From the NCBI RefSeq assembly GCF_037893015.1, contig NC_133658.1:253276518-253340517 (forward strand): a DNA stretch of 64,000 nucleotides. The letters run 5' to 3'. A model generated the notes under the pieces. That model made no database searches. It was not told the origin of the DNA and was given only the letters and a program-made list of their open reading frames with translations. Positions within the stretch are counted from its first letter, which is position 1, and the number at the start of each line of letters is the position of its first letter. Source of the stretch: Macrotis lagotis (Eukaryota > Chordata > Mammalia > Peramelemorphia > Peramelidae). The translations under genes were made by a program, and so were the position numbers. Of the stretch, positions 49,280 to 61,640 are shown piece by piece.

Positions 49280-50500
49280 TTAACCTCTCATTTACCATCT
49301 GTTTGAATTATTCAGGATATATCCATATCTCCTAGCATACAACTCTGTGCCCTATATAACTTCTACTCTGTTATCAGTAGACTCTCTTGATAATCTGGAA
49401 CTTTGAACATTGCTGCTTCTGCTCTTAACTTTAGTGGAAACTCTGTTCTCTCCTGAAGCCACATCCTATACAACTGCCTCTACTACAAATTCTTCTTGTT
49501 CACCCTCACTCATAGCAGTTTTAGGTGGGCCTGTGCCTTAGTCTCCCCATTATTGTTTCTAGACCAGTCTTTTGTCATTATATCTAGAAATAACCTTCCA
49601 TCTTCACATTCTTAGTAGACTTTCCTCTCCCCTATTCTTTTTGTCTATATCTGAACTTCCAGGTCACTTTCCCAAATCTCCCAGTGATTTTAGAGACTGT
49701 CTTGTGGTCTTCATCTCCCCGTCCCCTGTTCTACTGTTTTAAATACCTTGCTTCAGTTTCTTGACTCTATCAATCTTCTGTATCCTTCTCTAATCACCTG
49801 TATGGCCACATATTAAATACCACCTTTCTTTGAGTCACTTTCAACAGTTGAAACTTTGAAATTCCAGTCTCAAACCACAATCTCTATCCTTTCATCCTTC
49901 CCATTTTCACACTTATTGTGTAATATTGTTTCCTTTCTTGTACATGGTCTTCAATATATTGACTCCTCCTTATTGTTATGGTCCCTCTCATGCATTCTGG
50001 CTTTTACCATTCAGCTATCAAAGTGATCTTCCTAAAGCACGGATCTGGCAATGTTACACCAACACTCCCCTGCAGTAAACTATCTTGGCTCCCCATTACC
50101 TCCAAGATCAAGTACAAAAATTCTCTGTTTGGCTTTTTAAACTATTCATAAACTGATCCTTTTAATTTTTTAGTCTTCTTACTCCTTATTCCCATTCACA
50201 CATTCTACATTCCAATGCTGTTTCTCCTATATGAAACTCTACCTGCCAGTTCTTGCTTTTTTACCAACTGTCCCTGTGCCTGGAATTCTCTCCTTCATCT
50301 CAGCCTGCTGGTTTCCTCAAGTCTCAACTAAAATCTCACCTTCTATAAGAAACTTTTTTCCAGTTTCCTTCAATGCTAGTGCCTTTCATATGAGATTATC
50401 TCAAATTTAGTTGTGTCTGTACATGTGTATCTACAGTGCTTAGGATAATCCTTAGCACATACTTAATAAATGATTATTAACTTCCTGACTAACTTTGCTT
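49280..50500 (+). mobile_element. L2 LINE 3' region
   Basis: From about 49990 the sequence follows the L2 3' end: aaagtgatcttcctaaagc, ggctccccattacctccaag, tgcctggaattctctccttc, taagaaacttttttccag, then cttaggataatccttagcacatacttaataaatg. The part before 49990 is pyrimidine-rich and probably the same element. No open frame. Confidence 0.7.
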
Positions 50501-52280
50501 CTCTTCATAACTGATCTTTGATGTCATGGGTGGCCAGTATAGTTTATGAAAAACTCCTTTTTTCCCTGATCTTTTCCTTCCCCCAAAACTCTAGTCATCT
50601 GTCATTTTGACCTGCAAATCTTCATTTCTTTGTTATCTCCACCATCTGATAATCTTGACTACTACATTTAGGACCTCTGAGGACAAATGTAGAAAAATTA
50701 TGAAAATGAGCTAACTTTGCCAAAAGAAGCTTAAGTTACATTTAATTCAGTAAACAATTATTGAATGCCTACTTTAAGCACACCTTACTGTTGCTGAATT
50801 AGTCCTATTCTACCCTGCCTCCCTATTTCATTCCCTGACTTCTCCATTCTTAAGTGATCCCTCTAGACCTTCACATTTACTTCAGATGACCTTGGTTCCA
50901 ACTATTTCATTGGGAAAATTAAGAACTTATCTTGTAGAAAGTTGGATTTGAGCTGTGGCTTGATGAAATCCTTGAAAAAACATTCCAAGCATGAGAACAC
51001 CATTGCAAAACCAGAATGGAAAGATGGAGTGTCATGTTGGAAAGAGCAAGAAGTCTCATATTTAGGTTTATCTTTGTCTTCCCTCATTCCTCATTTAATC
51101 AAATTTTACTGTTTCTGCTTCTACAACAGCCTCCAGATCTGTGCCCCTCTTCCATTTTTGCAATTGCCACCTTAATATAGACCCTTCTTGTATGGGCTCA
51201 AAGAAAAAGCAAGATTCTAGACATCATCTGACCACCTGACCTAGTGGACTGGGCTCATATTGTTCGTTATGCTGGGAGTGCCCTTTGTGCCCCTCTTCAC
51301 TTGTTGATTCCTACCTATGCCTTAAAGCCAAGCTCAAGTGTTCTTTCTTCTATAAAGGATTCACCAGTCCCTTAGCCCCCACATACCATTTATTTATACC
51401 TCTCTAAAAGTGCTTTGTCATGTAATGTGGTGTCCTATAAGTGTTTGCTTCTTTTCTCCCCAGTATAATGTCAGTTCTGTGAGGTAGAGAGATAAAACAG
51501 TTATACACCAGCTACTGTGTGAATCCCTGAGAACATACAAACAAGCAAGATGATCCTTGTCTTCAAAGTGTTTACATTCTAATGGAAAAGACAACAACAC
51601 ACTGAAGCTGGCGGATGGAAAGTGGTGGATTGGGAGGTGACCTGGCAGCTGACACTGAGGGGCAGAGTCCAAGACTTTGGGGATAGGGAGACAAATATAT
51701 TGTTTGGAGTACAAACACTATCTTGAGGAAGTGGATAAGATAGTGTCTTATGTAAATATTGAATCTCCCCTAATTTTTTAGCACAGAAAAAATATACTTT
51801 TGCATTTGAGAAATTGAGAAAATAAATAATCCCAAGCTACTCTGACACATAAATCCATCATTTCGGCATCACTGATTTTTTCAGTTGTATAGCATCATTG
51901 GGAGAACACAGTCCTTGAAGAATAATCTCTTCTGGACTATTGTAAAAGTGCTGCAATTGATTTCCCAACTTCTGTTTTCTTTTCTCTTATCCATCCTTTC
52001 ACATAGCTGCTAAAGTATGAGTCTGGTCATACAAATCCTCTGTTTAAGAATCTTTGAGTTTCCTATTGCATCAAACATAAATAAACTTAACTGGCCATTT
52101 AAAGTTATTCATTCTGTCTCCAGTCTACCATTCAAGATTTATTTCACATTCCTTTGCTTCACCCACTTTCTCTTCCAGTCAAATTGACCTACTTGCTGCT
52201 CTGATACTTCTACTTTATCTCCTCTATAAGAAGGCCTTTGTCATCCCAGTTTTTTTAGTACTTAGTCTTGAGCTGGCTGA
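50501..52280 (+). mobile_element. Further L2-like fragments
   Basis: L2 3'-type blocks at about 51230-51500 (gccaagctcaagtgttctttc ... gtgaggtag) and 52000-52280 (gtctggtcatacaaatcctc ... agaaggcctttgtcatccc), with a reverse piece at 51500-51610. The interval between is unassigned. Confidence 0.55.
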
Positions 52281-52395
52281 ATCAGCCAATGAGTTCAGGT
52301 TCCATAAGAAACAAAAAACAACTAGAAAACTGGTCACCACAAGTAGTCCTGCAGGGGAAGTTACAGACTTGGAACTCTAGCATGTGTACATGTGC

Positions 52396-52432
52396 ATGCA
52401 CGCGCACGCACACACACACACACACACACACA
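52396..52432. repeat. (CA)n microsatellite
   Basis: About 15 CA units preceded by alternating TG/CA/CG (catgtgcatgcacgcgcacgc), a pattern favourable to Z-DNA. Confidence 0.93.
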
Positions 52433-53084
52433 GAGTAATCAATGAGAGCGAGAGGGGAGTGGTCTGCATAGGAGGACAGATAATATCCACCCCCACTCTG
52501 TGACAAGGAGCGTTCTTCTCATCAGTGTTGGACCGTTCTTAATTACAGAATGGTGCTGTGCTGTTGAAGTCAAGGCATTTTATTCTCTCATAGGATCTTA
52601 ATAAGAGAGGGGCTGCTCTAAGCTCTCACTTGTGGGTTTTTCTAATGATGCCAACATTCCCTTTAGAAAGCTGTTTAAATGATGCCATTTTCCTGCTGGC
52701 AAGACTCTTTCAATAGGAGTTAGATCTGAGCTTAACTGCCTGATCACTCCCTTCTCATCATCCTGTATTTACTTATTTATTCAAGTAAATATCATGTGCT
52801 ATGTAGTAAAACTTGAAAGCAGGGGATTTTTTTGTCTTGTATCCTAATTCCTGTCATATTACTTTACACATAGCAAGAATGTATTAAGTGATTGTTAAAT
52901 CAAAATTATGGGTGACCCAGAGAATAGTAAAGAGATACTTAAGTGGATTGTATCATACTAACAATGATGAGGCATGGACAAAATGGAATAAAATTAGACA
53001 CCCCCCACCCCCACTGTTACTAAATGACATGGCCACCTCTTTCTTCTGGTATAACCCTTGAACGTGCTTTGGTATCCATGAACC

Positions 53085-53385
53085 AAGATTCAAACTCAGG
53101 TTGCCTTATTTAAGTTCTGTTGTTCTTCCTGCTATAGTAAATAGTTTTAGCATATTCTGTCTTTCCATGTATAACAACTTATAAACTGTCAAAATTAAAA
53201 TTTATTTTTATTACCAAGTATGATGTGATTGGTATTTTTTCCTCTCACAGATTTCTGATATTTAAACTTCTGATTTGCTGAAGAATTGCAAAGATTAAAT
53301 ATAGCCTCCTATCTAAGGGCTTACAAGGATGTATTATAATAATGGCTTTTGCAAATCTTTTTTTCTGTAGGTAGTTCTTTAGAGT
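53085..53385 (+). repeat. Dispersed direct duplication, copy 1
   Basis: About 290 bases matching 56085-56355. Shared landmarks: ctcaggttgcctta, gttcttcctgctata, taaatagtttta, ctgatttgctga, ctatctaagggctta and ttctgtaggtagttctt. Not a repeat family I know. Confidence 0.8.
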
Positions 53386-54278
53386 AGGTTTGCTCATAAA
53401 GAAAATTTTTAGATTTTTATTAGAAAAGAATCCAAAAAATAAAAGAATCCATAGTCACACAGAAGTTTATTCTTTGGTTTCTACTGATATTGAAACAGCC
53501 AGCAAAACTCAAAGAGTAAGAATTTCACCTTTATGATTCATTTTCAGAGGTAATTCTCAGAAATATATTGCAAGTAAACAGTTTGGGTTTTTGTTAGTAC
53601 TACTTGTAGGAAAAATGAAAGGTCAAAACCATGAGTCTAAGAGTCTATCTATTGGAAGTGTCAAAATAAAAATGTAGGTCCTTCAGTTGTGATCTTATTG
53701 GTGGATGTGATACTCTCCCTAAAAGACTAGATCACAACTGTTTTCCTATTTCAACCTATGTCATCTTTAAGTCCTTCATAGGGTTTTCGTCATTTTGTGA
53801 TTATAATGTAAGTCTGACAGGGCATCTATTAAGCATTTTTTAATGATACATTTCCTAGATGTGAAAAATATAAAAAAATAGAATAAGAATTAATATATAA
53901 TTTTTTGCTCCTATTTGAAAATAACATTGTCTTACTTGCATCAGAATCTAGAATACTGTAGTCTCCTCAATAAGCTGATCTTTATTCCTAGTCACTTCAA
54001 ATATTGATTTAAAAATCTTCATGGAGAAACAAAGGGATGATTTGCTATCTGAAATGGAATTAAAGTAATTCAATGAGTGTCCCCCACCAAGATATGTATG
54101 TTAAATGGGCAAGGCAAGTAGGCAAGAACATTAAGCTGGACTCAAAATTAAACTTGAGGAGGACTAGATTTAATTGCATTTGAGAAATTGTACGGTACTC
54201 TCATTGATTCCAAACTGCATAATAACATGACTAATCTTTATAACACTCTGTCCTCCATTTAGTATAAATTGATGAAAG

Positions 54279-54414
54279 GGGGTGGCTAGGTGGTGTAGTG
54301 GATAAAGCACCGGCCTTGGAGTCAGGAGTACCTGGGTTCAAATCCGGTCTCAGACACTTAATAATTACCTAGCTGTGTGGCCTTGGGCAAGCCACTTAAC
54401 CCCATTTGCCTTGC
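54279..54414 (+). mobile_element. Young tRNA-headed SINE
   Basis: Near-consensus copy (gtggctaggtggtgtagtggataaagcaccgg ... ccatttgccttgca). The expected A tail is replaced by a tetranucleotide array. Confidence 0.95.
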
Positions 54415-54474
<60 letters not shown>

Positions 54475-54489
54475 GGATGGATGGATGGA
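54415..54489. repeat. (GATA)n / (GGAT)n microsatellite on SINE tail
   Basis: About 15 GATA units followed by four GGAT/GATG units, starting exactly where the SINE tail should be. Confidence 0.96.
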
Positions 54490-55399
54490 AGAAAATTTTA
54501 ATTACTATTTTTTCCTAAATATTTTAATTCTGTAAAAGAGTAGATTGAACAATTCTGTGAAAATTCTTAAAATCCTGTACGTCAAATGGCAAGCTTGCTG
54601 TTCCTCATATGGCTTAAAACTTGTTTTTAAAGAAAGCTGTCATGTAGTAATATTGTAGCTCAAAATGGAATGTGTAATTTTTTAAAAATAATATCCCTTA
54701 AAGCACTGAAATTCTTAACCCTCTTTTGTGTCATCTTGGTACTCAGGGTAAGCACATGTACTCCTAACTCCTTATAAATGTATAAATATTATATGTATAT
54801 ACACATGTACACATTTAATTCTTGGACATCTGGTTTAAAAACCCCTGCCTTAAAGCTACACTATTGCATGGTATCCATCTTACTTGTTCCTGTAATAAGT
54901 GACCTCATAAATTTGCAGAAATAAGTATATGGATTTTTTTCTTTAAGTAGTTTTATTGGATCATTAAAGAATTGAAGCAGATTCTTTCAAGGGGAATATT
55001 TGACATCTTGTCATCAAGTCTTCAACAACTTCTGAAAATTGATCTTTTTTTTTTTTACAAAGCTTTTGCCATACTTTCCATTCTGTAAGAGGGTGTGTTT
55101 GTGTTTGTGTGTGTGTGCATGTGCACATGCATGCAACGTGCGCCAAGAGGATAAAATGATTAAAGAGGAAAGTTATTTAGAGATTGTGAATTTGTAGGGG
55201 AGCTTCCTGTAATCCCATTTTTCATAATTTGTCTTGGGTCTTTTATCTAATTTGTCTTACTCAAAAATTGCTATTTAAAAATTAGTATTTCTTGGAGTAA
55301 TATATTTTATTTTACTAATATTACTTTTAGAAGATTTTTTTTATTTAATAAGATAAAGAGGTATAGATATTTATTTTCCATAACTTATAAGTTTGTTGA

Positions 55400-55860
55400 T
55401 CTCAAGTTTTTCAAGTTAGAAGCGACCTAAGAAGCCATCTGATTCCCTCCTTCATTTTACAAGTAAGGAAATTGAGAGGGCAGCTAGGTGGCACAGTGAA
55501 TAGAGTACTGGCCTTAGAGTTCAAAGTATCGGCATTCAAATCCTGCCTCATATCCTTGACACGAGTTGTGTGATCTTGGGCAAATCAATTAATCCTGATT
55601 TATATCTGGCCCCAGATGCTTCTGGAGAAGAAAGTGAGGCTGGTGACTTAGCACATCACCCTCTCACTCAAATCCAATTCATGTGCTTGTCTTGGCATCA
55701 TCTGACATCATGATCTTCCTTGAGATCCAAGGACAAACATCATCAAGGAAACTGAGACATTGGGAGGTGATTTATCCAAGGTCAGACAGGTAGTAACAAG
55801 GGGCGAATTTTAACCCATGTTGTATGACTCAGAACAGCTCTTTCTACTGTATTATATTGT
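55400..55860 (-). mobile_element. MIR/CR1-type relic split by a SINE
   Basis: Left part gaagcgacctaagaagcc ... cattttacaagtaaggaaattgag and right part aaggaaactgagacattggg ... ctctttctactgtattat are contiguous once the insert at 55477-55744 is removed. Confidence 0.7.
55477..55744 (+). mobile_element. SINE with same head but a distinct (R4-like) tail
   Basis: The head (agggcagctaggtggcacagtg) is that of the short SINEs, but after position 55600 it runs into about 140 bases absent from them (ctggccccagatgcttctgg ... gtgcttgtcttggcatcatc), ending gatcttccttgagatccaaggacaaacatcatc. The 12-bp flanks aaggaaattgag / aaggaaactgag (55465-55476, 55745-55756) differ at one base. Confidence 0.85.
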
Positions 55861-56084
55861 TTATTTTTATAAACATGTTAAAAGCAAATTATGATGTTGT
55901 TAAACTTTACTTTTGTAGTTCAATAATAAGAAATACTTGTTTAAAACTCTATATTTTATAAAGTTCTTCCCTCACCAGGCTGATTTGGGTAGTTAAAAAT
56001 CATTATCCCCATTTTGCTGATTATTCTAAGTATTAAGGAGTTTAAATGATTTGATCATAACTTTAGGTCTGCTAATCAATATAA

Positions 56085-56355
56085 CAAGGACTCAATCTCA
56101 GGTTGCCTTACTTATGTTCCATTGTTCTTCCTGCTATAATAAATAGTTTTAGTATATTTTGTTTTTTCCATGTAAAACAACATATAAACCTCCCAAATTC
56201 ATTCATTTTAACTACAACTAAGGTTATTTGCTTAAACTGATTTGCTGAGGAATTGCAGTTAATAAAGATAGTCTTCTATCTAAGGGCTTAAAATGCTGTG
56301 ATGTAATAATCACTTTTGAAAATCTTTTCCATTTTTTTTTTCTGTAGGTAGTTCT
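56085..56355 (+). repeat. Dispersed direct duplication, copy 2
   Basis: Counterpart of 53085-53385, in the same orientation 3.0 kb downstream, with similar order and spacing of blocks. Confidence 0.8.
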
Positions 56356-57465
56356 TCCATTTTCATCTATAATGCCTTGGGGGACAATTTTGTTTATTTG
56401 GATATCTTGCCAATCTTCTTTAAACCGGTTTTACCCTCCACTTCTTTCTGCTTTATGACATTATACTAACTCATAGTTATCCATCCTGTCAGATTTTACA
56501 AATGAGTTTATAGTCTAACCTATTTTCGCCTTTGGCAGCCATCTCTCTCCATTTGGCAGAGATTTGCTACTTGCCATTAGGTAAACATGACTAAACTGGG
56601 TTTTTGGTTGCCCAGTTGTGGCAGTTAATTTACAATGCAAGACAAGTGGAGGTAGAAATGGAAAGATTTGTCTACCAATTGTTTATGTTGGCTGAAGAGC
56701 CTGGGATAATGCCAAGGTTACAAGCCTGGGAGCCTGAAAGGATGTTTTTTTTTTGTTGGTTTTTTTTTTTTACCTTTGACAGAAATAGGGAAATTTGGAA
56801 GAGAGGAGGGTTTGGAGCAGGAAATAAGAACTGGATTAAAGTTCAAGATGTCTCTAAGAGATTGAAGCTCAGGGGAGAAACTGGAACTGAATATGTCTAT
56901 CTAGACATAAACGTGTATATGTATATCTGTCAGATAATAGTTAAACCCATGGTAGCTGATTTGATTACCAAGAGTATGTAATTGAAGAAAATGAAAAGGC
57001 TTAAAATCACAGTTTGTGGACACAATATGTATGATTAAAGCAGTTTGGATCAGGTGATATCATTTCAAGGTCTGGTATAAGGGAAGACTTTCCCAGTAGT
57101 AGTGATAAACTTTTTCTAGGGTGTTTACATCATTTTTATTAAATCTACTTTGCAGCTTATGATACAGTCTATTATAGAAAGGCACAGAATTTAACCCAGA
57201 GAGAGGAGAGTATCCAGAAAGAGTAAGTAGTAAAAAAAGTGCTAATTCCTTTCTTTTTCTCACCATGAAGTACCTGTGAGTAACTTTTCCACTTAACTAA
57301 AACTACCTTGTTTTTTCTGGTTTGGTTTATAGTAGAATGTCAAGATCAATATGATTCAGCTCCTCTAGCAATCTGTCTAGTCAATCATTAGATAAGAATC
57401 TCGATTTTAGAATTTCATTTGTCAAATTAAAGTATATTTTGGTCATCATTGGAGGGTTTGTGAAA
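56356..57465. other. Intron sequence
   Basis: No exon recognised. A 125-codon open stretch at 56604-56981 has no known domain and contains low-complexity T runs; I regard it as chance. Confidence 0.4.
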
Positions 57466-57469
57466 AGAT

Positions 57470-58160
57470 AGGTACACTAGCATGTTGATAGAAGAAGCTG
57501 CAAATTCATATAACCATTCTGAAGGGCATTTTGAATACCCTTTGTCCCACAGATACCCATGTTAGGTATATTCCTCAAGAGCTTTGACCAAAAAAAAAGG
57601 CTCTCTATATATTAAAATAAATATAGTAGGGGCAGCTAGGTGGCATGGTGGTTAGAACACCAGCCCTGAAGTTAGGAGGACCTGAGTTCAAATGTGACCT
57701 CAGACACATAAAAAATACCTAGCTGTATGATCACAGGCAAGTCACTTGACCCCACTGCCTTCGAAAAAAATTAAAATAAATAAAATATATATAGTAGCAT
57801 TTCTCGTGGTGAAAAAAATTTTTAAAGTAATAAATGCTCATCTTGTGGTACTCAGATTTAATGGAATATTTTTTCTGTAAAAAACAATTAGCATGGGGAA
57901 TACAGAGAAACTTGGAGAGACTTTACAAGAACTGATACAGGGTGAAGTAAGAAAAGTCAGAAAAAAATATATGCTAATGACTACACCAATGTGTCTATAG
58001 AAAACAACTATCAAAAACAACACTTAGTGTAGTGTTGTGAAATTTAAGGAAGAATCATGAGCCCTTTCAGAATGGTTATTGTTCTGTTTGCTTAATTCAT
58101 TCTGTATCAATTCACATGAGTCTTGTATAATCAAACAATTTTAAAAATATTTCCCCCAAT
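57470..58160 (+). mobile_element. L1 ORF2 3' end, split by a SINE
   Basis: Sense-strand L1: aggtacactagcatgttgat ... ataaccattctgaagggcattttg (ORF2 C-terminus), interrupted, then tggaatattttttctg ... gagaaacttggagagactttacaagaactgatacagggtgaag. Diverged and non-coding. Confidence 0.78.
57630..57780 (+). mobile_element. tRNA-headed SINE with 17-bp duplication
   Basis: Inserted in the L1 above; flanks taaaataaatatagtag (57613-57629) and taaaatatatatagtag (57781-57797) differ at one base. Confidence 0.93.
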
Positions 58161-58257
58161 AAAAACAATTTTTAATGTTCTTTTATTTTAAATTTTGAGT
58201 TCCAAATTTTATCCCTTTCTTTCCCCCTCTCTGGGAACAAGAAACAGTCTGATAAAG

Positions 58258-58303
<46 letters not shown>

Positions 58304-58320
58304 CACACACACACACACAC
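58258..58320. repeat. (CT)n and (CA)n microsatellite
   Basis: About 20 CT units then nine CA units, following an L1 3'-UTR-like reverse block (58160-58255). Confidence 0.95.
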
Positions 58321-58505
58321 TTTATCAATTTTTACAAGTTGTTAAAGACTTGGCAAGTCACATATTTCCCTTGAAAGGATTTTCTTCATTCTTTAATGAT
58401 CCTATAAACCACTTGTAGAAAAAAAATAATCCATATACTTATTACATGAGCAAGTCAAATGGGTATTCAACCATTCAACAGTGTAGCTTTAAGACAGAGG
58501 CTTTT

Positions 58506-58508
<3 letters not shown>

Positions 58509-58545
<37 letters not shown>
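58509..58545. repeat. (GT)n microsatellite
   Basis: About 18 GT units, continuing into alternating TATA/TGTA sequence to about 58620. Confidence 0.95.
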
Positions 58546-58547
<2 letters not shown>

Positions 58548-58689
58548 CACACATATATGTGTATATGTATATGTATAGAACACATGCACGTATATATGAG
58601 TGTGTGTATACATTATACATTTATAAATATTATTAGGAATACATGTGCTTATCCCGACTACCAAGGTGCCCATGACAGAAAAAAAAAGG

Positions 58690-59797
58690 GTTAAGAACTC
58701 CAGTGCTTTAAGGGGTATTATTTTAAAACAAACAAAAAAAAAGAACTATACACAACATTTCATTCTGAGTATCACTGCATGAGCATTTTTTAAAAAAAAT
58801 AATAAGCACAGTATGCTTGCCATTTGACAAAAAGGATTCTTTAAGATCGGAGAACAATTATCAACATTAGTAATTGTTGCAACTTGAAGACAGTACAGTA
58901 GATAGGAATAAATTCCAAAGCCCTGGGTCTTCATCTTCAGCCAGAAGAGAAGTTCCACCACTAGGAAGTCCACATCACTAACTTATTCTTTGATTTCAAG
59001 CCCCATCAATAAAGCCAGGATATTTGGGAGAAGGGGGGGAAGGGCAGGTGAGAAAGATAAAATATAGGAGGTAATGAACACAGCATGATAGATCCAAGGT
59101 AGGACTCACTTGTATGAGGGATAAGAATTCAAAGACAGAGGACATCGATTTTGCCTACACCATTCAAGGTCCTGAATAACAGGAATTGGGGGAGTAGTAC
59201 ATTGGGAGATAAATTTTGATGGATATATTAGGCTTGCAATTAGGGAAAGACTGAGCAAGGGTATCAAATAAGCCTCTAAGGTTCTAATTAGAGGTAACAT
59301 GATATGGTAGCTTCAATACAGGACTGGTTGCTAAGACAACTCTATTTTGGATCTCAGGTCTATTTCTCATCTCTGTCATTTTGAACTAGCGTAGTCCACC
59401 CTAAGCCCAGTTTCTTCATCTTTAAAATGAGGGGATTGAACTAGATCATTTGTAGTCTTTTCCAGTTTTGAATCCTATGATAAATACCATTCCAAAGGTT
59501 TTAAAGAATTTGGCATCAGTGCAAAGAGGCCAAAAGAAGAATCTCTTTTCCTCTGGTAATGCAAAGACTTTTGACTTAGAGTAGCATCCTTTAATTTTGT
59601 TGACCTTATGATTCCGGCAGACATTCTGTATAGCCATTCCTATAATTTTCTATTTACCTCCACTCTCACTTTTTGCTTATATGAGTTGAATCTTAGGTAG
59701 AAATAGTAAAGTCTGAAAAGTTAGGTATCTAAAGTGATGAAGAGCAAAATGAGCAAAATCTCGAGAACAACTTATATAATGATCAAATAATTTTTAT
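58690..59797. other. Intron sequence
   Basis: A-rich, with no exon or RNA gene seen. A MIR-like 3' piece lies near 59330-59480 (cagtttcttcatctttaaaatgagg). Confidence 0.4.
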
Positions 59798-60564
59798 AAA
59801 AAGAACATTGAAGGACGGAGCCAAGATGGCGACAGGAGAAGAACCTCTCTTAGGTGCTGTCTCTCTATATATAAAATTTCAAAACCTAACTAAATTTTCA
59901 AGAGACAGAACCCACAGAGGGATCCAGTGAGGCAGTTCTTCAGTTCAAGGTAACCTGGTAAATGGTGGAAAGGCTCCACTCCACAGGGTTAGAAGGGCAA
60001 CTCGTCAGAGTGAAGGAACTTCAGCCTCCCAGAGGCATCCCCAGGGAGCCTGGGAGCTGCAACTCATGGCAGCAGGGGCAGTTTTCCGATCTACACCCCA
60101 GGGAACACTGGGCACAACTTGGAAGATCAGTTGGGGGGACCTCTGCCAGAGCAAGCCCGTGAAGCCCAACCCTCAGGGCACTCAGCGAACAGCTTGGTCA
60201 TGGCAGCCCAGATCCAGGAAATGGAAGCAGGCAGAACTGGTAAGCAGGAGCCCCCCAGGCAACTGAGCCTTGAGTGCTTAGCCTACCTAAATTAGGGGAG
60301 TGGAGAAAGACTTCTGAGGTCTGTCCTCTGTACCTGGAACAGGACTCTGGTGCTCTGACCACATTCAGATCCTGATCATAGTATAGGCCCCACATAGAAC
60401 AGGAGCCCCCCCCCCACCTCAGCCCCATGGTAGAGGGGTACACTTGTGGTCATTCATGGACCAGGAGGGAAGGCAGAACCTCACACATGGAGATACTTAT
60501 GGGGGGGTCCCAATAATACTCAAAAGCTCAGGAAGCACCCCAAAACCAGGCACAGGCTGGGGAA

Positions 60565-61640
60565 ATGAGTAAACAGAAAAAAAAAAAGGATCACTATTGA
60601 GAAATACATTGTCTATGATCCCAAGAAGAATCAAAATACTCAATCTGAAGATGAGGAAGTACAAACTCCTGCATCTAAAGACTGGAAGAAAAACATAAAT
60701 TGGGCTCAGGCTATGACAGCTCAAAATAGATTTTGAAAATCAAGTGAGGGATATAGAAGAAAAATTGGGAAAAGAAATGAGAGAGATGCAGGAAAAAAAC
60801 ATGAAAAAGAAGTCAGAAGCTTATTAGTTAAGGAGATCCAAAAAAATGCTGAAGAAAATAACATGTTAAAAACCAGCATAGGTCAGATGGATAAAACAGT
60901 TCAAAAAGTTATTAATAGAGGAGAAGAATGCTTTAAAAAGCAGAATTGACCAGATGGAAAAACAAATAAGAAAGCTCTCTGAGGAAAACAAATCCTTCAG
61001 ATGTAGAATGGAACTAAAGGAAGCTGCTGACTTTACAAGAAGTCAAGACATAATACTTCAGAAACCAAATAATGAAAAATTAGAAGAAACTGAGAAACAT
61101 CTCATTGAAAAAACAACTGATCTGGAAAACAGATTTAGAAAAGATAATTTAAAAATTATTGGGATACCTGAAAGTCATGATCAGGAAAAGAGCCTTGACA
61201 TCATTTTTAAAGAATTCCTTCAGGAAAGTTGCCCAGATATCCTAGAAGCAGAGGGCAAAATAGAAATTGAGAGAATCTACCCATCTCCCCCAGAAAGAAA
61301 TCCAAAAAAACCAACCCCCAGGAATATTATAGCCAAGTTCCAGAACTCCCAAGTTAAAGAGAAAATATTACAAGCAGCCAGAAGGACACAATTCAAATAT
61401 CGTGGCGCTGCAGTCAGGATCACATAGGACTTAGCAGTAACTACATTAATGACTAATAGGGCTTGGAATATAATATTCCAGAAGGCAAGAGAGCTCGGAA
61501 TGCAACCAAGAATCAACTACCCAGAAAAACTGAACATCCTCTTCCAGGGAAAAAGATGGACTTTCAATGAACCAGGGGTATTTCAAATGTTCCTGTTAAA
61601 ATGGCCAGAGCTGAACAGAAAGTTTGATCTTCAAATATAG
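60565..61640 (+). pseudogene. HAL1 ORF1 (L1 ORF1p-like RNA-binding protein), broken
   Basis: ORF1p is the trimeric RNA chaperone of L1. A plausible start is ATG 60565. The frame is broken by shifts and stops near 60590, 60730 and 60830; a long intact part follows (60954-61424). This part has a coiled coil (E/K/L-rich, to about residue 50), the RRM-like block D-L-E-N-R-F-R-K-D-N-L-K-I-I-G-I-P-E and the block P-T-P-R-N-I-I-A-K-F. A TAG at 61425 stops it, but the same frame continues to TAG 61638 with the C-terminal domain (Q-P-R-I-N-Y-P-E-K-L-N-I). The mid stop looks like a single-base change. Confidence 0.85.

Noticed and set aside
56604..56981. 125-codon open frame in intron 1
   Set aside because: No recognisable domain, long T runs encoding F-rich sequence, no clear start context or splice signals.
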